DNA from: Halorubrum sp. Atlit-26R
GTDB taxonomy: Archaea > Halobacteriota > Halobacteria > Halobacteriales > Haloferacaceae
DNA length: 64,000 nt
Reading direction: 5' to 3'
NCBI RefSeq assembly: GCF_003666015.1
Contig: NZ_QPLT01000009.1
Span: forward strand, 62,001-126,000
Below are positions 52,439 through 61,273 of this stretch, piece by piece; position 1 is the first letter of the stretch, and every line of letters begins with the position of its first letter. The notes under the pieces were generated by a model, which searched no databases, was not told the DNA's origin, and saw only the letters and a program-made list of their open reading frames with translations. Made by a program: the position numbers and the translations under genes.

Positions 52439-53830
52439 TCACTTTCTAACTGCGGCGACGGCGTCGTCGATCGTATAAAGGTGTACATCGTCACGCTCGA
52501 CAGCGGCTTCGCGGACGCTATCCGTAAATCCGCTCCGGGAGAACAGCGCGTATTCGACGGTTCGCGCGCCACCGCCCGACGGCTGCCACCGGAGTTCCTC
52601 GACGTGCGTCTCCAGCGACGCCAGTGCGCTGTAGTCGAGTGGCGATTCTTGATACTTACACTCGCCGACGACGAGCGTGTCTTCGTCAGTGAGTCCGACG
52701 ACGTCGATCTCGTGGTCCTGATACCACCACTGCCCGACGTCGACGATCGGTGTCTCGTCGTACAGGGTCCACAGGGCCTCACAACACAGTTGCTCGAAGG
52801 CGGGAGCGACGAAATCGGCCAGCTCCGGTTCGACGAGTCGTTCGTAGGCCTCGTCGCCGAACTGATCGTAGCGATCCGAACTCCCGTACAGGAACCGGAA
52901 CCAGAACCGGAACAAGGGGTCACGCAGCCGATACTGACTTCGCTTGGATCGTTCGGGTTTCTCGGTCACCGGCACGTGCCGTTTGACGAGCCGAAGCCGA
53001 GAGAGCCGGTCCAGATACGTCGATAGCTGGTTGTAGTCGATACCGGTCACGCCGGCGATCTCGTTGCGGCCGGTCGCCCCGCCGGCGATCGCTTCGAGGA
53101 TCGAGAAGTAGCGCGTCGGCTCCGTCAGTTCCATCCGGAGGACGTGCTCCGGCTCGTTGTGGAGCGAGCCGTGACGAGTCAGCACCGTCTGCTGGATGTT
53201 CTCGCCGAGCGACCGATCCGCGTCGAGTTCTTCGAGGTAATAGGGAACGCCTCCGAACACACTCCACGCACGCACGGCCTCGTCCGGCGTCGCATCGTCC
53301 GGTAGAAACTCCGTCGCGGCGTCGAACGAGAGTTCACGGATGTCGAGTGTGAGGGACGTTCGCCCGTATAGCGGGCTGTCTCCGAGCAGGGTCGCTTCCT
53401 CCATCATGCTGATCGACGACCCGACCAGCACGAACGTCGTCTCCGACTCGTCGAACTCGTGGTCGAACAACGCCTGTAACACCGACGGAAGACTCTCGTC
53501 CTGTTCGATCAGGTACGGAAACTCGTCGAGGACGACGATCGCGTTCTGGTCGGCCAGATACCTGAACAGCCGCTCCCAATCGGGACGAATATCTTCGATA
53601 CCAGGAACCGTGTCAGCCGCGGCCTCGACGAACTGTTCCAGTTGGAGCTCCCGCGTCTTCTGTCGTGCCTGATAGAAGACCGCGTTCTCTCGTCCCTCAA
53701 GCGCCTTCTTGACGAGTCTCGTCTTTCCCAGCCGTCGTCGCCCGTACACTACAGCGAGATCCGCGTTCTCCGAGTCAAACAGGTCGTGAAGCCGATCTAA
53801 CTCCTCCGAGCGGTTCACGAAGTCTGTCAT
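52439..53830 (-). CDS. Archaeal AAA-type ATPase with DUF234 nuclease-like C-terminus
   Basis: 463 residues. Motifs: VNRSEELDRLHDLFDSENAD, Walker A-type VVYGRRRLGKTRLVKKAL near residue 28, Walker B IVVLDEFPYLIEQDESLPSV near 98, then QYRLRDPLFRFWFRFLYGSS introducing the DUF234 part. That part ends with a restriction-like core: HEIDVVGLTDEDTLVVGECK. The family is very common and variable in archaea; links to mobile DNA or conflict systems are suspected but not proven. It is convergent with the SWIM gene. Confidence 0.88.
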   Translation of the reverse strand: MTDFVNRSEELDRLHDLFDSENADLAVVYGRRRLGKTRLVKKALEGRENAVFYQARQKTRELQLEQFVEAAADTVPGIEDIRPDWERLFRYLADQNAIVVLDEFPYLIEQDESLPSVLQALFDHEFDESETTFVLVGSSISMMEEATLLGDSPLYGRTSLTLDIRELSFDAATEFLPDDATPDEAVRAWSVFGGVPYYLEELDADRSLGENIQQTVLTRHGSLHNEPEHVLRMELTEPTRYFSILEAIAGGATGRNEIAGVTGIDYNQLSTYLDRLSRLRLVKRHVPVTEKPERSKRSQYRLRDPLFRFWFRFLYGSSDRYDQFGDEAYERLVEPELADFVAPAFEQLCCEALWTLYDETPIVDVGQWWYQDHEIDVVGLTDEDTLVVGECKYQESPLDYSALASLETHVEELRWQPSGGGARTVEYALFSRSGFTDSVREAAVERDDVHLYTIDDAVAAVRK

Positions 53831-54092
53831 GGCGCTGAGTTAGTGGGTCTAAAATAAAAATATTCTGAATAATCATAATCTGGAATATCATATTTGGAGA
53901 TCTCATCGACTGAGGATTTCACCAGAGCAAAATCAGCATCGCTCCGACACCGACTGTACACTGTGACAAGCTGACTGAAATTCTCATCTTTCGACTCTCG
54001 CGACCGCGACTCCCCGGGCTCCGGCCCCCGTCACCGAGCGACCTCGCCCGAGGGACACAAACCACTTGACCGGGGGGTCCGTCGCTCCGCCC
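53831..54092. other. AT-rich junction between accessory block and core genome
   Basis: About 260 bp. The first 100 nt are markedly AT-rich (AATAAAAATATTCTG), marking the edge of acquired DNA. No gene or repeat is evident. Confidence 0.4.
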
Positions 54093-55097
54093 ATGAGCAC
54101 ACCGGCATCTGAGCCGTCCGGCCTCGAATTCGGCGTCCTCGGCACCGCGGGGATCGCCCGGAAAGCGGTGATCCCGGCGATCGCCGCCAGCGATCACACC
54201 GTCGGCGCGGTGGCGTCCCGGGACGCCGCCCGCGCGGAGCGGTTCGCCGCCGAGAATTCGATCCCCCGAAGCTACGGCTCCTACGAGGCGCTCCTCGACG
54301 ACGACGCGCTCGACGCGGTGTACGTCCCGCTCCCGAACGGGAGCCACGCCGAGTGGACGAAACGCGCCGCCGACGCCGGGCTCCACGTCCTCTGCGAGAA
54401 GCCGCTGGCCGCCGACGCCGCCGAGGCGCGCGACGTGGTCGCCCACTGCGACGAGCGGGGCGTCACGCTGATGGAGGCGTTCATGTACCGGTATCACCCC
54501 CGCACCGAGCGCGCCGTCGCGCTCGCGGCGACCGAGCTCGACGACGTCCGCACGGTGACGGCCACCTTCCGCTTCCCGCTGTACGACCGCCCGAACGACG
54601 TGCGGCTCGACCCCGACCTCGCGGGCGGGTCGCTGATGGACGTGGGCTGTTACCCCGTCTCGCTCGCCCGGACGATTCTCGGGGAACCGGACCGCGCCTA
54701 CGCCCACGCCGGCGACACCCGAGACGCCGGGGTCGACACGGAACTCGCGGGCGTGTTGGCGTACGACGACGGCCGCTCGGCGCGGGTCGCCTCCGGCTTC
54801 GACACGCAACTGGTCCAGCGCTATCGCGTCGATGCGACGAACGGCTGGATCGAGGTCGAGCGCGCGTTCGACGCCCCGACCGACGAGCCCGTCGAGTTAG
54901 AGTACGAGATCGACGGCCGCCACGGCGTCGAGACGTTCCCCGCCGTCGACCAGTACCGGCTTCAGGTCGAACACTTCGCCGAGCGCGTCGCCGACGGGAC
55001 CGCCCCCCTGACCGACGGCGAGGAGGCGGTCGCGAACATGGAGGTAATCGACGCGCTCGCCGCAAGCGCCGCCGAGGGCGGCCCCGTCGAGCTCTGA
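54093..55097 (+). CDS. Gfo/Idh/MocA-family NAD(P)-dependent sugar dehydrogenase
   Basis: 334 residues. Rossmann start EFGVLGTAGIARKAVIPAIA, the family's CEKPLAADAAEARDVV with the catalytic lysine near residue 98, and MYRYHPRTERAV then GGSLMDVGCYPVSLAR near 190 for the active-site aspartate and tyrosine. It probably oxidises an aldose to a lactone, feeding the dehydratase and kinase encoded next door; D-xylose or D-glucose are candidate substrates that sequence alone cannot separate. Confidence 0.85.
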   Translation: MSTPASEPSGLEFGVLGTAGIARKAVIPAIAASDHTVGAVASRDAARAERFAAENSIPRSYGSYEALLDDDALDAVYVPLPNGSHAEWTKRAADAGLHVLCEKPLAADAAEARDVVAHCDERGVTLMEAFMYRYHPRTERAVALAATELDDVRTVTATFRFPLYDRPNDVRLDPDLAGGSLMDVGCYPVSLARTILGEPDRAYAHAGDTRDAGVDTELAGVLAYDDGRSARVASGFDTQLVQRYRVDATNGWIEVERAFDAPTDEPVELEYEIDGRHGVETFPAVDQYRLQVEHFAERVADGTAPLTDGEEAVANMEVIDALAASAAEGGPVEL

Positions 55098-55161
55098 ACG
55101 CGGCCACGGCTCCGAACCGCCGACCCCCGTCAGGCGCCGGTTCCGATCGCCGCCGCCCGGC

Positions 55162-56118
55162 TCACCGGTCGATCCCGCCCTCGCCGTCGATGACGTCGCG
55201 GACCTCCGCCCGGGTCGTCACCGCGAGGTCGCCGTCGGTGGTGCGTTTCAGCGCCGCGGTCGCCGCCGCCCAGCGGAGCGCCGCGGGGAGGTCGCCGCCG
55301 CGCAGCCGCTCCGCGACGTAGCCGGCGACGAACGCGTCGCCGGTGCCGATCGCGTCGAACGTCTCCGCCTCGTACACGTCCTGTTCGTACACCGAGCCGT
55401 CGTGGAGCGCGACCGCGCCCTCCAGCCCGCGGGTGACGACGACCGTGTCGAAGCCGAACTCCGTGGCGAGGCCGTGCGCGATCTCGACGGCGCTCCCCTC
55501 TCGGTCGAGCACCTCGCGGGCGTCCCGCCGCGGGACGAACAGGGTGTCGACGTGCTCGAACAGGTCCTCGTAGGCCGCCCGCGCGGTCTCCGGGTCCCAG
55601 AGCTTCGCCCGGTAGTTCAGGTCGAACGAGCGCGTGGTCCCGGCCTCGCCGGCGGTCCGCAACAGCGCGGTCGTCGTCGCCGCGGTCGCCTCCGAGAGCG
55701 CGGGCGTGATCCCGGTCGTGTGGAACCACTCCGCCTCGGCGACCGCTTCCGTCGGGAGCTCCGCGGGCTCGACGGTCGTGATCGCCGCGTCGGCGCGGTC
55801 GTAGATCACGTTCGTCCCCCGCGGCTCGCCGCCGTGTTCGAGGTAGTAGGTCCCCACGCGGCTCTCGTCGGGGTCCGCCCACGCGACGCCCGGGCGAACG
55901 CCGTGGCTCCGAAGCTCGGTCACGATCCGGCGGCCGAGCGGCGAGTCGGGGAGCTTCGAGAGCCAGCGGGCGTCGGCGCCGAGCCGCGCGGCCCCGACCG
56001 CGACGTTGCTCTCCGCGCCGCCGGCCTGGACCGTCAGGTCGCGCGTCGTCTCCAGCCGCTCGCCGCGCGGCGGCGACAGCCGGAGCATCGTCTCGCCGAA
56101 CGTGACGAGGTCGGTCAT
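55162..56118 (-). CDS. kdgK: 2-keto-3-deoxygluconate/galactonate kinase (PfkB family)
   Basis: 318 residues from [20 protein letters not shown]. PfkB hallmarks: [20 protein letters not shown] near residue 33 and the catalytic anion hole and base in [20 protein letters not shown] near 255. It phosphorylates 2-keto-3-deoxygluconate at O6. The KDPG aldolase and the sugar-acid dehydratase encoded within 3.5 kb complete the semi-phosphorylative Entner-Doudoroff route. A CTTATAATC box near 56173-56185 is a likely promoter with a short leader. Confidence 0.9.
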   Translation of the reverse strand: MTDLVTFGETMLRLSPPRGERLETTRDLTVQAGGAESNVAVGAARLGADARWLSKLPDSPLGRRIVTELRSHGVRPGVAWADPDESRVGTYYLEHGGEPRGTNVIYDRADAAITTVEPAELPTEAVAEAEWFHTTGITPALSEATAATTTALLRTAGEAGTTRSFDLNYRAKLWDPETARAAYEDLFEHVDTLFVPRRDAREVLDREGSAVEIAHGLATEFGFDTVVVTRGLEGAVALHDGSVYEQDVYEAETFDAIGTGDAFVAGYVAERLRGGDLPAALRWAAATAALKRTTDGDLAVTTRAEVRDVIDGEGGIDR

Positions 56119-56269
56119 CGGCGCCACCCCGCGCCGCAGGTCTCGAACGGGTTCATACCCGGTGCTACGCTCGGCCGATTATAAGAACGGGTGATCGCCG
56201 CCGACCGCGGGAGAGGCCCTCCCGGGCATCTCCCTCGCGGCGCCCGCCTCTCCGCGCCGCGGCGACCGT

Positions 56270-57100
56270 CTACTCCGCGTCCTCTCGCGCCCGGTAGTCC
56301 GGGAGCACGTCGTCTTGCATCACCGCGCCGCGGCCGCCGTCGACGAGCAGCGCGGCCCCGGTCACGAACGCGGCGTCCTCGCTCGCGAGGAATGAGACGG
56401 CGCCGGCGACGTCCGCCGGCGTCCCGATCCGCCCGGTCGGGTGGATCGACTCGACCTCCTCCAGCCGTCCCTCGGGGAGCTCCTCGCGGGTGCGCTCGAC
56501 CTCCACCCAGCCGGGGACGACCGTGTTCACCCGGACGCGGGGACCGAAGTCGACCGCGAGCGACCGCGTCATCCCGTTGATCCCCGCCTTCACGGCGTTG
56601 TACGGGAAGTGCGCCGGCATCGTCGCGTACGCGTGGTTCGACGAGACGTTGACGATCGCGCCGCGGTCCATGTGTTCGAGCGCGGCCCGCGCGGCGAGCC
56701 AGTACGCCCGGAAGTCCGTCTCGACGACGAACGCCCAGTCGTCGAGCGTCGCGTCGTCGGCGGCCGTCTCCGTCTGGACGCCCGCGTTGTTCACGAGCAC
56801 GTCGACCGAGCCGTACCGCTCGGCGGCCGCCTCCGCCAGCGCGGCCACGTCGTCCGGGTCGCGCATGTCGGCGCGGACGAACGTCGCGTCTCCTTCCGCA
56901 CTCCCCGACGCGATCCGCTCGGCGACGGCCTCCCCCACCCCCTCGGAGCGCCCGCTGACCACGACGTTCGCCCCCTCGGCGGCGAGCCGCTCCGCGATCC
57001 CGGCGCCGATCCCGCGCGTCGACCCGGTGACGATCGCGGTCTCGCCGGCGAACCGTCCGGGGACCGACCCCTCGGTCGGCGACTCCGGACGGCGGGTCAT
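56270..57100 (-). CDS. Short-chain dehydrogenase (glucose 1-dehydrogenase-like)
   Basis: 276 residues, classical SDR. Cofactor motif VTGSTRGIGAGIAERL near residue 25, NNAG near 105, catalytic SSNHAYATMPAHFPYNAVKA (Ser, Tyr, Lys) around 155-170, and the C-terminal FVTGAALLVDGGRGAV. It probably oxidises a sugar or sugar acid in the same pathway as the flanking kinase and dehydratase. It follows the dehydratase gene by 40 nt on the same strand. Confidence 0.88.
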   Translation of the reverse strand: MTRRPESPTEGSVPGRFAGETAIVTGSTRGIGAGIAERLAAEGANVVVSGRSEGVGEAVAERIASGSAEGDATFVRADMRDPDDVAALAEAAAERYGSVDVLVNNAGVQTETAADDATLDDWAFVVETDFRAYWLAARAALEHMDRGAIVNVSSNHAYATMPAHFPYNAVKAGINGMTRSLAVDFGPRVRVNTVVPGWVEVERTREELPEGRLEEVESIHPTGRIGTPADVAGAVSFLASEDAAFVTGAALLVDGGRGAVMQDDVLPDYRAREDAE

Positions 57101-57140
57101 CGCTCACCCCGCGGTCGCCGCGATTGGACCGTCATCGCGA

Positions 57141-58292
57141 TCACCACTCCGCGACCGACCCGTCGTCGTGGCGCCAGACCGGGTTGTGCCAGTCGACGTC
57201 CTCCTCGGACTGCTCGCGGACGTGTTCCTCGTCTATCTCGATCCCGAGCCCGTCGCCGTCGGGAACCTCGACGAACCCGTCCCGATACTCGAACACCGAC
57301 GGGTCGGCGAGGTAGTCCAACACGTCGCTCGTCTCGTTGTAGTGGATGTCGAGCGACTGCTCCTGGATCAGCGCGTTCGGCGTGCAGGCGTCGACCTGGA
57401 TACACGAGGCGAGCGCGATCGGCCCGAGCGGACAGTGCGGCGCGACCGACACGTCGTACGCCTCCGCCATCGACGCGATCTTCTTCAGCTCCGTGATCCC
57501 GCCGGCGTGGGAGACGTCCGGCTGGATCAGGTCCACCGCGTCCGCCTTTAACACCTCCTTGAAGTCCCACCGCGAGTACATCCGCTCGCCGGTCGCGATC
57601 GGGATCGTCGTCGACGCCCGGATCGCCGGCAGCGCGTCGTTGTTCTCGGGCAACACCGGCTCCTCGATGAACATCGGGTCGTACGGCTCCAGCGCCGAGG
57701 CGAGCCGGCGGGCCATCGGCTTCGCAACCCGGCCGTGGAAGTCGACGCCGATGTCCACCTCGTCGCCGACCGCCTCCCGCACGGCCGCGATCCGCTCGGC
57801 CGCGGCGTCGACCGCGGCCGGCGAGTCGATCGACTCTAACTCCGGGGTGGCGTTCATCTTCAGCGCGGAGAAGCCCGCGTCGACCTTCTCGCGCGCGGCC
57901 TCGCCCACGTCCGCCGGGCGGTCGCCGCCGATCCACTGGTAGACGCGGACCCGGTCGCGCGCGCGGCCGCCGAGCAGCTCGTGAACTGGCGCGCCGAACT
58001 GCTTCCCCTTGAGGTCCCACAGCGCCTGATCGATGCCGGCGATGGCGCTCATCAGCACGGGGCCGCCGCGGTAGAAGCCGCCGCGGTACATCGCCTGCCA
58101 GTGGTCTTCGATCCGCGTCGGGTCCTCGCCGAGCAGGTAGTTGTCGAGCAGCTCCTCGACCGCCGCGGCGACCGTCTTGGCGCGGCCCTCCACGACGGGC
58201 TCCCCCCAGCCGACCCTCCCGTCGCTCGTCGTGAGTTTCAGGAACAGCCAGCGGGGCGGCACTTCGAACAGCTCGTAGTCGGTGATGTACAT
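57141..58292 (-). CDS. Sugar acid dehydratase, enolase superfamily (galactonate/gluconate dehydratase-like)
   Basis: 383 residues. Mandelate-racemase-type barrel: WGEPVVEGRAKTVAAAVEEL at the start, metal ligands in VDIGVDFHGRVAKPMARRL, FIEEPVLPENNDALPAI and IATGERMYSRWDF, and the catalytic histidine in VSVAPHCPLGPIALASC. It removes water from an aldonate to give 2-keto-3-deoxy acid. The ATG at 58292 is the family start (MYITDYELFEVPPRW); longer frames add shadow sequence. It is the first gene of a leftward set with the SDR and possibly the kinase. Confidence 0.92.
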   Translation of the reverse strand: MYITDYELFEVPPRWLFLKLTTSDGRVGWGEPVVEGRAKTVAAAVEELLDNYLLGEDPTRIEDHWQAMYRGGFYRGGPVLMSAIAGIDQALWDLKGKQFGAPVHELLGGRARDRVRVYQWIGGDRPADVGEAAREKVDAGFSALKMNATPELESIDSPAAVDAAAERIAAVREAVGDEVDIGVDFHGRVAKPMARRLASALEPYDPMFIEEPVLPENNDALPAIRASTTIPIATGERMYSRWDFKEVLKADAVDLIQPDVSHAGGITELKKIASMAEAYDVSVAPHCPLGPIALASCIQVDACTPNALIQEQSLDIHYNETSDVLDYLADPSVFEYRDGFVEVPDGDGLGIEIDEEHVREQSEEDVDWHNPVWRHDDGSVAEW

Positions 58293-58504
58293 GGTGAGTT
58301 TGGGTAACTCCGAACCGGTCCGTCGGTCGCGGGACCCGCACGCCGCCGGTCGCCGCGGGTCGCGCGCCGTCTGTCGCCGTCCGTCGTCGCCCGCGTCCGA
58401 CGCGGACCGGTCCGTCGCCACGGTCGTACTTACCCGTCGGTCTCTTAAATAGCGGGTGTGTGCGGTCGCACCGCGGGCGTCCCCACACGGCCGCGACACA
58501 CCTC

Positions 58505-58513
58505 GATTTAAGC
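58505..58513 (+). promoter_or_regulatory. TATA box of kdgA
   Basis: GATTTAAGC, about 28 nt before the ATG at 58537. Another box, CTTAAATAGC, lies at 58442-58452 in the same gap and may serve either strand. Confidence 0.5.
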
Positions 58514-58536
58514 CCCCGCGACGAGCAGGACCACGC

Positions 58537-59175
58537 ATGCGAACCGACCGACTCGACCGGATCACGGACGGCGGCGTGATCGCGATCCTCCGCGGCGCGG
58601 CGCGAGACGACGCCGTGGCGGTCGCGGACGCCGTCGTCGGCGCCGGCGTGACGGCGCTGGAGGTGACGGCGGACACGCCGAACGCGATGGCCTCCGTCGA
58701 GGCGATAGCCGAGCGCACCGACGACGCCGTCGTCGGCGCCGGCACCGTCCTCGACGCCGAGACCGCGCGCGCGGCGCAGCTCGCCGGCGCCGAGTTCCTC
58801 GTCACGCCGACGGTGAACCGCGACGTGATCCGGACGGCGAACCGCTACGGGACCCCGGTCGTCGTCGGCGCGTACACGCCGACCGAGGCGATCGAGGCCT
58901 ACGAGGCCGGCGCCGACGCGGTGAAGGTGTTCCCCGCGAAGACCGGCGGCCCGGACCACGTCGCGGCGATCGGCGGCCCGCTCCCGCAGGTCCCGCTCGT
59001 GCCGACCGGCGGCGTCGGCGCCGAAAACGCGGGCGAGTACGTCCGGGCGGGCGCGGTCGCGGTCGGCGTCGGCAGTTCGATCGTCGACGGCGAGGCGGTC
59101 ACCGACGGCGACTTCGACGCGATCCGGGAAAACGCGCGCGCCGTCGTCGAGGCCGTCGCTGCGGCTCGGGAGTGA
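58537..59175 (+). CDS. kdgA: KDPG aldolase (bacterial-type class I)
   Basis: 212 residues. GGVIAILRGAARDDAVAVAD contains the catalytic glutamate region, GAGTVLDAETARAAQLAGAE the phosphate site, and GADAVKVFPAKTGGPDHVAA the Schiff-base lysine near residue 130. It splits 2-keto-3-deoxy-6-phosphogluconate into pyruvate and glyceraldehyde-3-phosphate. It is divergent from the dehydratase gene and part of the same pathway. Confidence 0.93.
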   Translation: MRTDRLDRITDGGVIAILRGAARDDAVAVADAVVGAGVTALEVTADTPNAMASVEAIAERTDDAVVGAGTVLDAETARAAQLAGAEFLVTPTVNRDVIRTANRYGTPVVVGAYTPTEAIEAYEAGADAVKVFPAKTGGPDHVAAIGGPLPQVPLVPTGGVGAENAGEYVRAGAVAVGVGSSIVDGEAVTDGDFDAIRENARAVVEAVAAARE

Positions 59176-59220
59176 CCGCTCACCGCTCCGATCCGGCGTC
59201 GCCGCCGAACCCGAGGCCCG

Positions 59221-59376
59221 CTACCGCGCGGGAGACCGGGCCTCGTCGGCGGCGTCGGCGGAGGGGGCCCGAACCGCGTCCCACCCGCTGATACAGGCCT
59301 CACACAGGTAGTACGCGAAGCCGTCGACGTCCCGGTGCGCGAGCGGAGCGTCGACGCCGCACTTTTCGCAGTTCAT
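59221..59376 (-). CDS. Small zinc-ribbon protein
   Basis: 51 residues, starting M-N-C-E-K-C-G-V-D-A-P-L and containing YYLCEACISGW, so two CxxC knuckles 17 residues apart. A disordered acidic tail follows. Common in haloarchaea as unassigned small zinc-finger proteins. The start is supported by a GATATATG-type box at about 59399-59406, 27 nt upstream. Confidence 0.75.
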   Translation of the reverse strand: MNCEKCGVDAPLAHRDVDGFAYYLCEACISGWDAVRAPSADAADEARSPAR

Positions 59377-59491
59377 GGCCGGCCACTACGCCAAGACGGA
59401 TATATGTCTTCTGCTCGCAGTCGGATCTGTGATAATTCGTTAGGAAACCGACGGAACGGAGATCCCGCTCGGGTCCTTCCGACCGCGGCCG

Positions 59492-61273
59492 CTACCGCAG
59501 CGCGTCGAGCTCGAACTCGAAGGCGGCGACCGGCACCTCCAGGTCGTGTTCGACGAGCACCGCGGGGTGGAGCTCGCCGATCACGCCGACGCGCTCGCCG
59601 TCGATCTCGACGTCGGCGGCGCGCCCCTCGATGAACGAGGGGTGTTCGGTCCGCGGGGTCGCCAGCTCGGCGCCGAAGTCGTCACAGAGCGCCTGGAGGC
59701 GCCCCTTCGCGGCCTCGTAGGAGGCGTCGCGGCGGGCGACCGCGCCGGCGACGCGGCGGGACTCGGCGACGTTCGCCTCCTCGGCGTCGTCGCGCTCGGC
59801 GACGAAGCCGACCTCGGCGACGTCCTGCGGGTAGGCGTTGTGGGTGTTCCGCTCCAACAGCATGACGAGCGACGGGAGCGCCCAGGTGCGGAGCTGGGTG
59901 TACTCCTCGCTGTACGGCTCCGTGATCTCGACGGGGTCGCCGCCGCCGAAGACGCCGGCGCTCGCGTTCGCCGTCTCCCCGTCGGCGATCGCCGCGCCCC
60001 CGGTCCCGGGCTCGACGTTCATCCGGTCGTAGTTCTCCGTCCCGCTCGTCATGTGGAAGTTCAGCAGGTCCTCGAAGCCGAGGCCGACGAGGCTCGTCCG
60101 GACCGCGTCCTCCAAGCGCGAGCGCTCGTGGCGTCCCCCCACCGTCCCCACGTCGGGGTAGCGCGGCTCTAAGTTGTCGAAGCCGTACGCGCGCCCCACG
60201 TCGTCGACGAGGTCGAGCGGGTGGAGCACGTCGACGCGGTACGGCGGAATCGACACCTCGTAGGTCACGTCCTCGTCGAGGGTGTAGGAGGCGTCGAGGC
60301 CGGCGCGCTCGAAGCAGTCGACGACCTCCTCGGGCTCGAAGTCGACGCCAAGCAGCGTCTCGATCCGGTCGTGCGAGACGCTCTTCTCGTCGACGTCGAG
60401 GTTCGGCCGGACGAGCTCGGCCCCGTACTCGCCCGGGTGCGTCGCGCCGTCGGCGTAGTTCACCTCGACCGCCTCGATCGTCGCGCCGCGGGCGGACAGC
60501 GCGTAACAGATGATATTGCACATCCGGTCGATCGTCCACTGGTCGGTGCCGGTGAGCTCGACGAGCAGCTCGCGAGAGCCGGTCGTCACCTCGGTGCGCT
60601 TCCCGTTGATCACCGGCGGGAACGAGAAGAGGCCGAGCTCGTCGTAGATCGCCGGGTAGCGGTCCAGCCCTTCGACGAGGTCCGCGTAGGTCGTCCCCGT
60701 GTCGTGCTCGTCGAGGACCTCGTTCGGGGTCAGCTCGTCGTTCGCGTCGAGCGGGACGAAGGTATCCCCGTCGGGGTTGACGCCGCGGTAGGTGATCGAC
60801 GGCTCCGCGCCCTCCTGGAGCGGCGCGCCCTTCACCATCGCGAGGTCGTGGATCCCGATCGCGCCCTTCGCGCGGCCGCGGCCCATCGTCGCGTGGAGCT
60901 TCTCCTGGAGCTGTATCAGCGACTCTAAGGCCGCCTCGTCGAGATCGACGCCGCGGACGACGGCGCCGGTGACGAACGGCCGCTCGTCGGGCACCGACTC
61001 GTCCACCTCGATCGTCCACTCGGGGTCGTTCGTGTTCGGCACGTAGACGCCGCGGGCGTCGCCGTAGTGGTAGCGCAGCGAGCGCGCGACCCCCTCGACG
61101 CTCAGCCGGTCGAGCCGGTCGGGCGCGAACTCGAACTGGAACATCCCGTCGTCGGTCTCGCCCTCGAACTCTAAGCCGAGCCCGAACAGGTCGTCTTTCA
61201 GCTCCTCGTCGTCCTTCTCCTCGTGGCCGGTGAGCTCGCGCAGCTCGTCGGGGTCGATGTCGACGACGGGCAT
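59492..61273 (-). CDS. pheT: Phenylalanyl-tRNA synthetase beta subunit
   Basis: 593 residues, archaeal/eukaryal type. It begins MPVVDIDPDELRELTGHEEK. The B3/4 editing region includes FSFPPVINGKRTEVTTGSRE near residue 225, the B5 domain follows around 300-370, and the catalytic-like core has GFEDLLNFHMTSGTENYDRM. The C-terminus ends VGVIGELHPAVLVEHDLEVP. It forms an alpha2-beta2 enzyme with PheS. The ATG overlaps the pheS stop by one base (TGATG), so translation is coupled. Confidence 0.96.
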   Translation of the reverse strand: MPVVDIDPDELRELTGHEEKDDEELKDDLFGLGLEFEGETDDGMFQFEFAPDRLDRLSVEGVARSLRYHYGDARGVYVPNTNDPEWTIEVDESVPDERPFVTGAVVRGVDLDEAALESLIQLQEKLHATMGRGRAKGAIGIHDLAMVKGAPLQEGAEPSITYRGVNPDGDTFVPLDANDELTPNEVLDEHDTGTTYADLVEGLDRYPAIYDELGLFSFPPVINGKRTEVTTGSRELLVELTGTDQWTIDRMCNIICYALSARGATIEAVEVNYADGATHPGEYGAELVRPNLDVDEKSVSHDRIETLLGVDFEPEEVVDCFERAGLDASYTLDEDVTYEVSIPPYRVDVLHPLDLVDDVGRAYGFDNLEPRYPDVGTVGGRHERSRLEDAVRTSLVGLGFEDLLNFHMTSGTENYDRMNVEPGTGGAAIADGETANASAGVFGGGDPVEITEPYSEEYTQLRTWALPSLVMLLERNTHNAYPQDVAEVGFVAERDDAEEANVAESRRVAGAVARRDASYEAAKGRLQALCDDFGAELATPRTEHPSFIEGRAADVEIDGERVGVIGELHPAVLVEHDLEVPVAAFEFELDALR

